From CAWIVH01 sp963839475 (GTDB lineage Bacteria; Acidobacteriota; UBA6911), in assembly GCA_963839475.1 (NCBI GenBank), contig CAWIVH010000021.1, forward strand, positions 372,001 to 436,000: a DNA stretch of 64,000 bases. Reading direction: 5' to 3'. The position numbers and the translations under genes are program-made. Position 1 is the stretch's first letter, and every line of letters begins with the position of its first letter. Of this stretch, positions 1 to 9,411 are shown in pieces. The notes under the pieces were generated by a model, which saw only the letters and a program-made list of their open reading frames with translations, searched no databases and was not told the origin of the DNA.

Positions 1-246
1 CCAACCGCAAGCAGCGTGGTACAACGCATTCAGCTGCCCTGGGCCGAACAGGTAGCCACGCAGGCCCTGCAACTGCAATCCGCGAAGCAGACCGGTGATT
101 ATTTGATCGCCGCTGCCCGTGAAATGATCCATCTTGAACTTACCCCCTTTGTTCAGGAAATACTCGGGCAACCCAGCTGGCCCCGCCGTTTGGATCCTTC
201 CCCGGATGCGACTGGCAGCATATCGTTAAACCATCAAGTAAGTTGA
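1..246 (+). CDS. C-terminal end of an unidentified protein (possibly PtsI-type phosphotransferase)
   Basis: The reading frame is already open at base 1 and stops at 244-246, so only the last 81 residues are visible. They are helical and contain a stretch (VVQRIQLPWAEQVATQALQL) that loosely resembles the C-terminal helix region of PEP-protein phosphotransferases (enzyme I type). The resemblance is weak, was judged by eye, and no active-site motif lies in this part. The internal GTG at 16 is not a credible start because the frame is open upstream of it. The gene runs in the same direction as the polysaccharide locus but is separated from it by a 64-base gap, so no functional link is claimed. 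Confidence 0.5.
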   Translation, partial: PTASSVVQRIQLPWAEQVATQALQLQSAKQTGDYLIAAAREMIHLELTPFVQEILGQPSWPRRLDPSPDATGSISLNHQVS

Positions 247-310
247 GTTTTTCCTACAGGATAAGTCAGAAAGTGCCGATCATTTAAATGTAACTTTGGA
301 TGCTCAGTCT

Positions 311-1453
311 ATGACAGATCGGCTATGGGCCAGTGCTGCGGTGATCTTTTGCTCTTATTTGGCGAGCACCGTTCTCATATTTCCTGCTCGTGCGCTGGCG
401 CTTCGTTTCGGCATCGTGGACCATCCTGGGGCTCGAAAATGCCACGATATCCCAATCCCGCGGATAGGAGGTCTTGCCATTTTCGGTTCTTTGCTGCTGG
501 TTGTCGGCGGTAGCATTTTCCTATTTCCACAACTGGAGAAGAGTTGGATATCCAGCCTGCTCCCTTCCAGTTTTCATGCTCTCTCTCAATATTCCCTGAT
601 CCGAAACAAGCTAATCGCCCTTTTGACCGGCATCGCGCTAATTGCCGCCCTCGGATTATGGGATGATATCAAGGGAGTGGAATTCTCGCCCTACATCAAA
701 TTGGCAGGGCAGGTTGCCGCCGCGGCTTTCCTGGTGAGTTCCGGAGTTTACGTCGATCTTTTTAGCCGGATTCCCGTTGTTGGCACCCTCATATCGATCC
801 TCTGGCTCGTGGGCATCACCAACTCATTTAACCTTTTGGACAATATGGACGGGCTGAGCAGTGGAGTCGCGCTCATTTGTTCGGCCATTTTCCTGATCCT
901 TGTCATGCTGAAAGGGGAGTTTTTCATTGCCTTGCTTTTAAGCGCCCTGATCGGTAGCACTTTGGGCTTCTACCAGTTCAACATGAGAGGCGGATACATT
1001 TTTATGGGCGATTCGGGAAGCCTTGTCCTGGGGTATGTTCTAGGGGCAGTTTCCATTATGGCCCGGTATGTGGATGCAACGGATTTATCACTTTTCCCTG
1101 TGCTCTCCCCTTTGATGATTCTTGGCCTTCCTATCTTTGATACATTTTCTGTCATAATCATTCGAATTCAACAAAACCGCCCGATCTTTCTTGGCGATCA
1201 AATGCACTTGTCCCACCGACTTGTCCGCATGGGAATGACCAGGCGGCAGGCAGTTTTCTTCAACTACCTGATGGCATTCACGATTGCGGTAAATGCCCTA
1301 TTGATCATCAATTCCCGTCTGGTTCAGTCGTTGGTGGCTTCATTTCAGGTCATCGCTCTGGTTGCTTTAGTTAGCATATTGATGACCACGCAAGTGAGTG
1401 CTTCCAATGGCAAAGCCGGACCCGAAGATGGCGGTGGAGCGGAGAAAAAATGA
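311..1453 (+). CDS. Polyprenyl-phosphate sugar-1-phosphate transferase (WecA/MraY family)
   Basis: Integral membrane enzyme expected to transfer a sugar-1-phosphate (often GlcNAc-1-P) from a UDP-sugar to undecaprenyl phosphate, the first committed step of a lipid-linked glycan. Length is 380 residues with about ten hydrophobic segments. Family motifs are visible: the first acidic pair (WDDIKG, near residue 117), NLLDNMDG (near 177), FMGDSGS (near 230) and the cytoplasmic HLSHR motif (near 298). I chose the ATG at 311, with a GGA about 10 bases upstream; an in-frame TTG at 296 would add five residues. It heads an exopolysaccharide export locus, so a role in starting that polymer is likely. The exact sugar cannot be read from the sequence. 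Confidence 0.88.
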   Translation: MTDRLWASAAVIFCSYLASTVLIFPARALALRFGIVDHPGARKCHDIPIPRIGGLAIFGSLLLVVGGSIFLFPQLEKSWISSLLPSSFHALSQYSLIRNKLIALLTGIALIAALGLWDDIKGVEFSPYIKLAGQVAAAAFLVSSGVYVDLFSRIPVVGTLISILWLVGITNSFNLLDNMDGLSSGVALICSAIFLILVMLKGEFFIALLLSALIGSTLGFYQFNMRGGYIFMGDSGSLVLGYVLGAVSIMARYVDATDLSLFPVLSPLMILGLPIFDTFSVIIIRIQQNRPIFLGDQMHLSHRLVRMGMTRRQAVFFNYLMAFTIAVNALLIINSRLVQSLVASFQVIALVALVSILMTTQVSASNGKAGPEDGGGAEKK

Positions 1454-1647
1454 CCCGGCAGAACAAGACGTCACCCGGGAATATAATATATTAGATATTC
1501 TTAACCATAGCGGCCGGAGATTGCATTGGATCTGGTGCCCTGAAGGGCGATGGCTGGAAATATTTGAAATCTAAAGGGATTACACGTATCATAAACTGAT
1601 TTCAACCATTGCTTGGCCGGTGGGTTGTGGTAGCTGAGTGGAATTCG

Positions 1648-3084
1648 ATGCTGGGTCGCAAAATAGCGTCAGTGATTATTCTAGGGCTCATTGTCGCGAG
1701 TGGAAAATCTCTGGCGCGCGAGCAAGAAACGACTCCCAAACCGGCCCAGGAGGAGATCCTGTCTGACGGGCCTCCGCATGCCACGATGGCAGCGCCTCAG
1801 CAGAAAAACAATAATGAACAGAGCCGCGCCAGCTTGATTTCTGCTCCTGGGACCGACCAGACGCGCTTTGTTCCCGGAAGCACGGTGGCTTCGTTCAGTC
1901 AATTCGAATATTTTAAGATAGGGAAGCTGTTATTCCGCCCGTCGGGCGTTATTTCGTATGGTTATGATTCGAATCTATATGCTCAATACGAAGGGGCCGA
2001 GTCCAATCATACTCTATCGGTTGCCCCAACCATCGAAACCCTGCTCCCCATCGGAGCAAACGGGATTCGGGTTGACTATTCGGCCCGGTACAACCATTAC
2101 AGCAATTTCCAGCCGGAATCTCCATGGGATCACTCCCTGAACGCTGATTCCCAAATTGACTTTTCCCCGATCATGAATATTGCCATTAGGGATCACTTCG
2201 CCGTCAGTTCAACGGATTCCAGGGAGTTTTTGCCCAGCAGGGAAGTAATCTTTTCCAGCTCCAAATTCAGGCGAAACAGCGTCGAGGGAACATTTAACTG
2301 GGCGCTCACGGAATCCGGCAATCTCGGGCTGAATGCGTCATGGAACAGCGTCAAATTCCTGGAGGCGGTTGAAAACGGGAATCAGCCGTTTTACAGCTAT
2401 GACGACTACAACTACGGAGGGTTTTACCGGCGTAGCGTTTCACAGCGCACCTCGTTTTTTGCCGATGGGATGTATTATAGAACTGCAACAGAAGATCCCA
2501 GACAACTGACGGATTCCAACGGATATGAAGCCGTGGGGGGATTTGAATCGCAATTGACGCCCCTGATATCGGGACAGTTCAGCATTGGAGCGCGGCGGGA
2601 AAACTATATCTACGCGACCAGCCAAACCCACACCGGGCTAGTGTACCGCGGGAGCATGGCCAAGGAAATCACGGAAAGCAGCCGTGTGTCGATCGCTTTT
2701 TCCCGTGCAAACAGCCTATCGAATTACCAGCATAATGCCTATTTTCTCGCGCAAGGGGTAGGCCTTACGTACCTGAACGAGTTTGGTACGCGCCTCATGA
2801 TCTCGGTTAGCCCCGGCTACCAGCGCAACGACTATCCGGAGTTGCTCGAGGAGGATCCGTCCGTCCCGCACGATCTGGTAGGCAAGGAAAAGCGACACGA
2901 TAGCATGTTCGACATCGGCGGCAACGCGCGCTACCGTTTTAAGCCCTGGATCGCTTTGGATTTTAGGTTCGATTACCTGCGGCGCAAATCCAATATTCCG
3001 GAATACAATTTCAGCAGCTACCGGGCTGGTGTAAGCTTGTTGCTGGGAAACAGCGGCATTCGTATGGGACGCATACCTTACTGA
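1648..3084 (+). CDS. Outer-membrane beta-barrel protein of the polysaccharide locus
   Basis: A 478-residue protein with a cleavable signal peptide (positively charged start, hydrophobic core, cleavage after SLA about residue 22), followed by about 70 residues of low-complexity linker and then alternating aromatic/polar strands typical of a large beta-barrel (for example GVISYGYDSNLYA, with repeated Y/F-rich strands to the C-terminus). It resembles the putative beta-barrel porins found next to exopolysaccharide genes (BBP2-like), judged by strand pattern and context only. I placed the start at the ATG at 1648 because it gives a proper signal peptide; a TTG at 1609 would put 13 extra residues in front. 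It ends 19 bases before the export protein and probably serves in polymer passage through the outer membrane. Confidence 0.75.
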   Translation: MLGRKIASVIILGLIVASGKSLAREQETTPKPAQEEILSDGPPHATMAAPQQKNNNEQSRASLISAPGTDQTRFVPGSTVASFSQFEYFKIGKLLFRPSGVISYGYDSNLYAQYEGAESNHTLSVAPTIETLLPIGANGIRVDYSARYNHYSNFQPESPWDHSLNADSQIDFSPIMNIAIRDHFAVSSTDSREFLPSREVIFSSSKFRRNSVEGTFNWALTESGNLGLNASWNSVKFLEAVENGNQPFYSYDDYNYGGFYRRSVSQRTSFFADGMYYRTATEDPRQLTDSNGYEAVGGFESQLTPLISGQFSIGARRENYIYATSQTHTGLVYRGSMAKEITESSRVSIAFSRANSLSNYQHNAYFLAQGVGLTYLNEFGTRLMISVSPGYQRNDYPELLEEDPSVPHDLVGKEKRHDSMFDIGGNARYRFKPWIALDFRFDYLRRKSNIPEYNFSSYRAGVSLLLGNSGIRMGRIPY

Positions 3085-3103
3085 GGCAATCGATCGCCGA
3101 GTC

Positions 3104-3916
3104 ATGCATAGAATATCCGCACTGCTCATATACTTTTTCCTTGGCGGCGTGTCTGCCCCGTCCCTTTGGCCTTTCCAGGAGAGCTATCGCATCGGGAAGC
3201 TGGATGTCCTGAAAATTGAAGTTCCCGAAGACACCGAATTTTCGCGTGAATCTATCACGGTTTCGGAAAATGGGACGATAAGCTTTCCGGTCCTGGGCGA
3301 GATCAAAGTGGAAGGATTGACTGCTGGCGGCGCCGCGCAGGTGATTCGTGCCGCACTCATCAAACAGCAGATTTTAACGCAGCCCCTGGTGACCGTTACG
3401 GTCAAAGAGTACAGAAGCCAGCCGGTCACGCTGTTGGGAGAGGTAAAAACCACCGGCCGTTACTATCTCCGCGGCGAGGAAAGATTGCTCGACAAAATTG
3501 CCGAGGCCGGCGGATTTCTTCCCAATTCCGGCGATGTGTCCATTACGCGAAACACGGCTGACGGAAGCCAGACTATTAACATCAAAAGTGCCGATATTCT
3601 CCAAAACAAAACGATTCTCCAGAGCGGGGATATTATTTTTGTCCGAACCAAAGAAGCCAGCATGATTTTTGTTTCAGGGGAAGTGACAACTATCAAGCCA
3701 ATCAGCTATATGGATGGCCTGACCTTGTCACAGGCGATCCTGATGGCGGGAGGACTCAACCGCTTCGGTAGCAAATCCAAGATTACGATCAAGCGGAAGA
3801 CGGATGGAAAAGAAGCTATAATAAAGGTGAATCTGGCCGATATAGAGAAAGGAAAGGCAAAGGATATCCTTCTTCAGCCGAACGATAGCATCCTCGTTGG
3901 ACGGAGGGTTTTCTAG
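3104..3916 (+). CDS. Polysaccharide export protein (Wza/BexD family, SLBB domains)
   Basis: A 270-residue secreted protein. After a short hydrophobic leader it shows the Poly_export domain signature (YRIGKLDVLKIEV, near residues 26-38) followed by two SLBB-like domains, around residues 108-170 and 185-260 (QPVTLLGEVKTTGRYYL and SMIFVSGEVTTIKPISYM). Family members form the periplasmic/outer-membrane export channel for capsule or exopolysaccharide and contact the Wzc-type co-polymerase, which is encoded next. No lipobox cysteine is visible in the leader, unlike classical Wza, and the protein is shorter than Wza (about 380 residues). The neighbouring beta-barrel may therefore supply the outer-membrane passage, as in Wza-lite systems; that part is inference. 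Confidence 0.88.
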   Translation: MHRISALLIYFFLGGVSAPSLWPFQESYRIGKLDVLKIEVPEDTEFSRESITVSENGTISFPVLGEIKVEGLTAGGAAQVIRAALIKQQILTQPLVTVTVKEYRSQPVTLLGEVKTTGRYYLRGEERLLDKIAEAGGFLPNSGDVSITRNTADGSQTINIKSADILQNKTILQSGDIIFVRTKEASMIFVSGEVTTIKPISYMDGLTLSQAILMAGGLNRFGSKSKITIKRKTDGKEAIIKVNLADIEKGKAKDILLQPNDSILVGRRVF

Positions 3917-3922
3917 CACCTC

Positions 3923-5956
3923 ATGGAGCAACAAGGTTCCAATCTGGATCTTCGCTACTATTTTCACGCTCTTCTGAACGGTCGATGGATCATTCTCGCT
4001 GCAATGATGCTCGCCATGACCCTGGCGGCAATCAGTAACTATTTCCAATCCCTGCAGTACCAGGCAGTAGCTCAAATCCAGATCGACGCTCCGCCATCCC
4101 TGCCCAATCCGGGCGCCGATATGGCCGCCCAAAGCAACTATTATTTGAACATCGACCGCTATTTTAAGACCGAGAAGGAAAAGCTCAATTCCCGCCGGAT
4201 GCACGCCCTTTTCGCAGAGGCATTGAAAGAAAAAGACCCGCGGTATAAGTCCGTTGATCCGGAAAGCATAGCCGGTGAATTTGCAGGGGGGCTGGCGATT
4301 TTTCCGGTGGAAGACACCAACCTCATTGCTCTCGAATTCAAGTCGGACAACCCCCAGAAGGCCGCAGACTGGCTCAATCTTTACGTGGATCTGTTCGTGG
4401 CGGAAAACAGGCGGGTTCAGGAAGAGAACGTAAAGCAAAATCGCGAGATCCTTCACAGGCAGCTGGACGAGATCAAAAACCTCCTCGCCTCGCAGCAGGG
4501 ACAAATGCTGGAGTACGCAGGTTCCATTGCAAGCGCAGGAAGCGATCCGGGCTCGGTTGATGCAGGCGAAAGCATTTATCGTTTCCAGGCAAACTATGAC
4601 GATGCCCGCAACAAGCGGATCGAAGAAGAGCAGAGGCTGAATCGCCTCAGGCCCTACTCACTGCCTGGCAGCGATCTTAACAACATGCCGCCTTTTGATT
4701 TTGCCCCGGGTCTGCGCGCCAGTTACGAAAGGCTTACGCTGGCCAACGCCGAGCTGGCAAAATTGCGCAGGGAAGGTAAAGGCGAACAGCACCGCCTCGT
4801 TATAGCCAAACGCAGCGAAGTCCAGAACATCGAGGATCAACTCCGAGGGGAAACCAAGAAGCTTGCCGACACTCTCGAGTCCAGCCTTGCCAGCCTGAAA
4901 ACCACGGAACAGGCTGCCTTGAAAATCTATAGCTCGAAACTGGCAGAACGCAAGGCCTCGTCACGCCAGATCCAGGAATTCAACCGGCTCGATAAGATGC
5001 GGGACGCATGGACCAATGCCTCGGCATTGGTGGAAGACAAGCTGCGCAGTCTGAAGGTCATTGAAAGCTTCGTTTCCAACAACATGACCGTCGTGGAACG
5101 GGCGCAGCCCAATTCAGTTCCGGTATCAAAAAGAGGGAAGGCCTTCGTCCTCCTGATCGGCTTTGCCGGGATGGTCGTGGGCTCCGGCATTGTCATTGCC
5201 GGAGAAGTCTTAAATCCGAAGGTAAAATCGATCGAGGACATTCAAACGAGCTTCAACGTGCCGGCGCTGGGCTTCCTCCCCTCCGCCAACGATTTTTCCC
5301 TGAACCAGATTCGTGAATCTTATAACGTCCTCCGGACCGAGCTGCTATTCCGCCGCGATATGCATCAGCATCGGTCGATCATGATCACCAGCAGCCTACC
5401 CCAGGAAGGGAAGACGACGGTGACCATGAATCTTGCCAAAACTCTCGCTGCGGCGGGGGACCGAACCGTGGTGCTGGATTTTGACCTGAGAAAGGCGAAA
5501 CTGCGTTCTCTGATGAGCAGCGGCAACCAGAACGGCAGCACTGTCTTCAGCCCCGTAGAAGGACTCAACCTGCGCCTCGAGCCGACGGAAACGAAGACAC
5601 TTCACCTGTTGGTGCCGGCTTCGCTGCCGCAAAATCCCCCCTTTCTGCTAAGCCAGCCGGAAATACGTGATTTGATCCAACATTTGAGAAGCCGCTACGA
5701 CTGGGTGCTTGTGGATACACCCCCCGTGGCTTCTGTAACCGATCCCGTGATCATCGCCTCGTTTGTCGACACCATTCTGTTCGTAATCAAGTACAATTTT
5801 GTCGACAAAAGACTCGTGAAGAATTCCCTTGGAGCTCTGGCAAAGGTCAACGCCGACATTATGGGCGGCGTTCTGAACGATCTCGATGTGAAAAAAATGA
5901 ACTACTATTCGTACCAGAGCTACTATCGCTATTACAGTGATTCGGACTCAAAGTAG
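3923..5956 (+). CDS. Polysaccharide co-polymerase with BY-type tyrosine autokinase domain (Wzc-like)
   Basis: Fused inner-membrane protein of 677 residues. An N-terminal Wzz domain begins after a short cytosolic tail, with a first membrane helix around residues 20-40, a long periplasmic coiled-coil part, and a second helix around 408-430. The cytosolic kinase follows: Walker A (SSLPQEGKTT, near 489), Walker A' (VVLDFDLRK, near 515) and Walker B (VLVDTPP, near 594). The C-terminus is a tyrosine cluster (YYSYQSYYRYYSDS), the usual autophosphorylation tail. Cycles of phosphorylation control chain length and export together with the Wza-type protein. The gene starts 7 bases after the export gene, so both are likely co-transcribed. 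Confidence 0.93.
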   Translation: MEQQGSNLDLRYYFHALLNGRWIILAAMMLAMTLAAISNYFQSLQYQAVAQIQIDAPPSLPNPGADMAAQSNYYLNIDRYFKTEKEKLNSRRMHALFAEALKEKDPRYKSVDPESIAGEFAGGLAIFPVEDTNLIALEFKSDNPQKAADWLNLYVDLFVAENRRVQEENVKQNREILHRQLDEIKNLLASQQGQMLEYAGSIASAGSDPGSVDAGESIYRFQANYDDARNKRIEEEQRLNRLRPYSLPGSDLNNMPPFDFAPGLRASYERLTLANAELAKLRREGKGEQHRLVIAKRSEVQNIEDQLRGETKKLADTLESSLASLKTTEQAALKIYSSKLAERKASSRQIQEFNRLDKMRDAWTNASALVEDKLRSLKVIESFVSNNMTVVERAQPNSVPVSKRGKAFVLLIGFAGMVVGSGIVIAGEVLNPKVKSIEDIQTSFNVPALGFLPSANDFSLNQIRESYNVLRTELLFRRDMHQHRSIMITSSLPQEGKTTVTMNLAKTLAAAGDRTVVLDFDLRKAKLRSLMSSGNQNGSTVFSPVEGLNLRLEPTETKTLHLLVPASLPQNPPFLLSQPEIRDLIQHLRSRYDWVLVDTPPVASVTDPVIIASFVDTILFVIKYNFVDKRLVKNSLGALAKVNADIMGGVLNDLDVKKMNYYSYQSYYRYYSDSDSK

Positions 5957-5967
5957 TGGAGGCCGCC

Positions 5968-7125
5968 GTGCGTATTTTTAACTCATTGATTATATTGACG
6001 TTATTTTTATCAACCGCCCCTGCGTACGCTGCCAGAACAATCCTTTACTATGAAAACGAGTGCTGCCGAAATATCACGGAAGGCGAATTTGCCATCCTTT
6101 ATTGCCAGGGATTGAAGCTCAAGGAGCCGTCTCAAGGTTGGACCGTCCAAACCGCGGCAGCGGCTTTATCTGCCCTCGGCCATCAACCCGAGGGCGGCTG
6201 GGTGCTTTCGAGATTTTTGTCGGAAGCAGTTTGTGCACGCCTGCTCCGCAATTCACCCTTTTTCAGCAAGCCATTCACCGAAAGCGTAACCCAAAACAGC
6301 AATACACTCATTACCATAGCCCGGGCACGGGGCATTGTTCCGGCGGATGATACGCTTAACCAAGGCGAATATGCCGTCCTTCTGGCCACTGCCTTGAAGC
6401 TGCCACTGCCGCCGGGTTGCAGTCCCGAGCAAGCGATCGAGATTCTGAATTCCCAGCAACCTCCGGTTAAACCTGCGCTGGGCTGGAAACCGGCCACCAA
6501 GCTTACTGAAGGCGACATGCTTCAGATCCTGGTTCATACCCCTTTCCGACCAACCATCACCAATCCGATGATCGAAGTGTCCGCCATCCAGGCATACTCC
6601 CTGCTTTTCGGCAAATACGAAGTCGCTACGCAGGGGCAGTTCGGCATGTTTATGGTTGAAGCGCTGGGAGCCCAGGCTCCGGCCGGCGGCTGGAATCCGC
6701 GCAATTCACTCGAGTACCTGCAGAAAGAATATGCCTTATCCAACCATTTCGGCTGGAATCCCGCTGCGCCGCTTTGCGCCGAGACTTTTGAAGACGCGCT
6801 GCGCCAGATTCTAATCAAGAATCAAGTGTCCGCCGGCGGCAAAAAAACCGGGGGATCCAAGCCGCAACCCGCTCCTTCAGGCACTCTGACGGCTGCTTCG
6901 CTGTCCCAGCCGAATTCTGCGGAATCCAAAGCTCCTGGGGCAAACCTCCCCATGTCAGCCGCGCAAGGTAATCGCCAGGCTGACGAATTTATCAAAGAAG
7001 TGAAACGCAGCGGCATGCTGCCGTCGGACAAGTGCTCCCTCGTGCCTACGCTCCAGTTGAAGACCCTTCAATTTGCCCCGAACTGCCCGACTCTGCCTTG
7101 TACTTTGCCCGTTTCGCCCCAATAG
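5968..7125 (+). CDS. Secreted protein with three SLH-like repeats, function unknown
   Basis: I recognise no named family. The 385-residue protein starts at GTG 5968, preceded by GGAGG at 5958-5962, and has a clear signal peptide (IILTLFLSTAPAYA, cleavage near residue 20). Three repeats of roughly 60-70 residues follow, each with a G-E/Q-F/Y-A-x-L-type helix (EGEFAILYCQGL, NQGEYAVLLATALKL, TQGQFGMFMVEALGA) and a later GW-P element. These resemble S-layer-homology (SLH) repeats, which bind cell-surface glycans. The C-terminal third is Ala/Ser/Pro-rich and contains five cysteines, three of them in the last 33 residues. It begins 11 bases after the tyrosine kinase stop, so it belongs to the polysaccharide operon; binding of the exported glycan is a guess. 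Confidence 0.7.
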   Translation: MRIFNSLIILTLFLSTAPAYAARTILYYENECCRNITEGEFAILYCQGLKLKEPSQGWTVQTAAAALSALGHQPEGGWVLSRFLSEAVCARLLRNSPFFSKPFTESVTQNSNTLITIARARGIVPADDTLNQGEYAVLLATALKLPLPPGCSPEQAIEILNSQQPPVKPALGWKPATKLTEGDMLQILVHTPFRPTITNPMIEVSAIQAYSLLFGKYEVATQGQFGMFMVEALGAQAPAGGWNPRNSLEYLQKEYALSNHFGWNPAAPLCAETFEDALRQILIKNQVSAGGKKTGGSKPQPAPSGTLTAASLSQPNSAESKAPGANLPMSAAQGNRQADEFIKEVKRSGMLPSDKCSLVPTLQLKTLQFAPNCPTLPCTLPVSPQ

Positions 7126-7233
7126 GCGCTTTGAATTGGTTGGGAATTGCTGGATTTGATACTTTAGGGGGCGCAAGGCATCATAACTGGTGTGAGACCC
7201 TGGCGAGAGGGATTGGAACGGAGGGTATCCGCC

Positions 7234-9207
7234 ATGACCCGCAAGGTAATTCTGGCCCTGCTTGTTGCTTCCATAAGTGCCTGGACGGCTTTTGCCGGCC
7301 CTGAAGAATATTCGCGCCTGGCCCGCATTTCGGTCCTGGAAGGGAATGTCGGCTTTCAGCATCCCAACCTTGTCGATTGGACCGCAGCTTCCATCAACAT
7401 GGCCTTGCAGCCCGGGGACCGAATTTACACCGGAATAGATGGCCGGGTCGAAATGCAGTTCGACGATGGCTCAGCGGTTCGGCTTGCCAACCAGACCGAC
7501 GTTGAGATTCTTGCATTAACCGATAACCTGATCCAGTTCAGAATCCTTGCCGGGCTCTGTAGCCTCAGCGTGCGCAGCAGCCTTGCCTTCGAGGTCAATA
7601 CCCCTGCCGCGGCTTTCACCACACTCAAAAAAGGCGTGTATAGATTTGACGTGACCGAAAGCGGCGATACCGATGGGATCGCGCGCGCCGGCACGATCGA
7701 AGCCGAAAACAGCTATTTCCATCGTCTCATTGAATCTGGAGAACTTCTCCATATCGTCGCCGGAAACGCCGGGGATCCGCAGTTGTCACGGTATGAGGGA
7801 AGGGATTTCTGGGACGAATGGAACGATAGGCGAGACGCGGAAATGCTCGCTAATGACAGCCGGCGCTTTTTACCCGAAACGGTTTACATGGGGGCCGGAG
7901 AATTGGACAGTTTCGGTCGCTGGATTGTCGACGACTCCTATGGGCCGGCGTGGGTTCCGTATGCGGTTAATAGCGTATGGTCGCCCTACAGCGCAGGGCG
8001 CTGGTGGTACCGTCCGAAATGGGGCTGGACCTGGGTCTCCTATGAGCCATGGGGATGGCTGCCGTACCATTATGGGCGCTGGCATCATCACCCCAGTTAC
8101 GGTTGGTGTTGGCTGCCAGGTGCGGCGTTCACTTTTAACTTCTGGTCGCCGGCGCTGGTCCGCTTTTATCAAGGGCCCTCCTGGATCTCATGGTGTCCGC
8201 TGGGCCCTGGCGATTACTACAACGTAAATAATTATTATTATCACAGCACCTACAGCCATCAGATTAACAATCTGCGGCTGACGCAGAATCGTTCGCCCCA
8301 GGATCTCGTGAATCGGGACGCCGCCTATGCGTTTCGCACCGTTTCGACTCATCAATTTACCAGCGCCAGCCTCGGCGGCACAGACCGGCATCGTCCCGCG
8401 GAAAGCATCGATCAGCCCTGGCGAAGGGGGCGGATCGTTACGGAACAGCCAAACGTTAACCCTACTTCCATGAGTTTTTCTCCCGCTCCTGATCGAGCGC
8501 CAACTCATCCCACGATCGAACATACGCTGCCGTCTATCGTTCGCACGCTGCCTCCAGGCGATTTGCAGTCACGCAACCAGCTCATCCCCATAACCAGGGC
8601 TGAGAGCGGCGTCGGATCTACTGCCGGGCGAATGGCGCGAGGGTCATCGGCAGACGAGGGCAAAATCCGGAGCGGCAATTACGGCCCGCAGCGTGAGGGG
8701 TCCGCAGCTGCTGTGGGAGGGAATGAACGGGGGATTTCCATCGGAACGGTTCCTGCAGTCGGCGTCAACCCGAGATCCGAACGCAGCAATCCGGAAAATG
8801 CCCCGCGGGGCCGGTTCTATCAGGGAGGATCCTCCGGTTCGGGGAACGCGGTCGCTTCGCCGGAATCCGGTCGCGAATCCTTCGGCGGTAATCCGGGGAG
8901 TCGGGCGGCCGGTTCGTCACTGGGCAGTGGGGCCTCCATTGCGATCCCCGGATCTTCCGAAAGGCAACGAATGGCTATTCCAAGACCGGCTTCTGTGCCG
9001 CAACGCCGCATGGATTCAGCCAGGCCCGCACAACCAACTCCGCCGCAGATTCGAAGCGAGCAGCCCCGGCCGCCGTCCCGATCCGAGCCCCAAAGTGTTA
9101 CACCCCATGCTTCGCCCCGGGGGAACAGCGGTGATTCGATGCGCAGCAGCCCGCCCACAAAGCCCCAGGGTGCCTCATCCGGCGCCCCGCGAAATCGTGG
9201 AAACTAG
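7234..9207 (+). CDS. FecR-domain protein with Trp/Tyr-rich centre and Pro/Ser/Arg-rich tail
   Basis: Exported protein of 657 residues. Start ATG 7234 has GGAGGG at 7220-7225; the signal peptide ends near AFAGPEE. Residues about 30-165 form a FecR-like beta domain (SVLEGNVGFQHPN, LQPGDRIYTGIDGRVEMQF, VEILALTDNLIQFRILAG). Residues about 220-330 are extremely rich in W, Y, G and P in repeated WG/WY units (GWTWVSYEPWGWLPYHYGRW), as in the FecR/WxW proteins common in Acidobacteriota. The last 300 residues are low-complexity and probably disordered. It may be an envelope or matrix protein. It lies downstream of the polysaccharide operon with a 108-base gap, so co-regulation is possible but not shown. 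Confidence 0.75.
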   Translation: MTRKVILALLVASISAWTAFAGPEEYSRLARISVLEGNVGFQHPNLVDWTAASINMALQPGDRIYTGIDGRVEMQFDDGSAVRLANQTDVEILALTDNLIQFRILAGLCSLSVRSSLAFEVNTPAAAFTTLKKGVYRFDVTESGDTDGIARAGTIEAENSYFHRLIESGELLHIVAGNAGDPQLSRYEGRDFWDEWNDRRDAEMLANDSRRFLPETVYMGAGELDSFGRWIVDDSYGPAWVPYAVNSVWSPYSAGRWWYRPKWGWTWVSYEPWGWLPYHYGRWHHHPSYGWCWLPGAAFTFNFWSPALVRFYQGPSWISWCPLGPGDYYNVNNYYYHSTYSHQINNLRLTQNRSPQDLVNRDAAYAFRTVSTHQFTSASLGGTDRHRPAESIDQPWRRGRIVTEQPNVNPTSMSFSPAPDRAPTHPTIEHTLPSIVRTLPPGDLQSRNQLIPITRAESGVGSTAGRMARGSSADEGKIRSGNYGPQREGSAAAVGGNERGISIGTVPAVGVNPRSERSNPENAPRGRFYQGGSSGSGNAVASPESGRESFGGNPGSRAAGSSLGSGASIAIPGSSERQRMAIPRPASVPQRRMDSARPAQPTPPQIRSEQPRPPSRSEPQSVTPHASPRGNSGDSMRSSPPTKPQGASSGAPRNRGN

Positions 9208-9360
9208 GCACCCTGTAAGGTTAGCGGGCAATATTTTTCCAGGATTGGGATGGTTTGGAACGAACCCTTTCCGCTGATTTAGGATATGCATATTCGGCAC
9301 AGAAATGCGCCACATCTAATCTGGTTTTTGCCGGCGGCCGTAAATCTCTATTCCTCTCCA

Positions 9361-9390
9361 TTGACTACCTGAACCGATAAGGCCTAGAAT
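9361..9390 (+). promoter_or_regulatory. Sigma-70-type promoter of the MsbA-type gene
   Basis: TTGACT (9361-9366) and TAGAAT (9385-9390) are separated by 18 bases. The predicted start near 9397 leaves a leader of about 15 bases before the ATG at 9412. Read by eye; no start site has been measured. Confidence 0.55.
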
Positions 9391-9411
9391 CCGCCATTCC
9401 AGGCAATCATA

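Noticed and set aside
1482..1487. Perfect TATAAT upstream of the beta-barrel gene
   Set aside because: No acceptable -35 at 16-18 bases upstream, in an AT-rich stretch; not listed as a promoter.
8188..9158. Minus-strand open frames opposite the FecR-domain gene
   Set aside because: They come from the low-complexity Pro/Ser/Arg coding bias on the plus strand.
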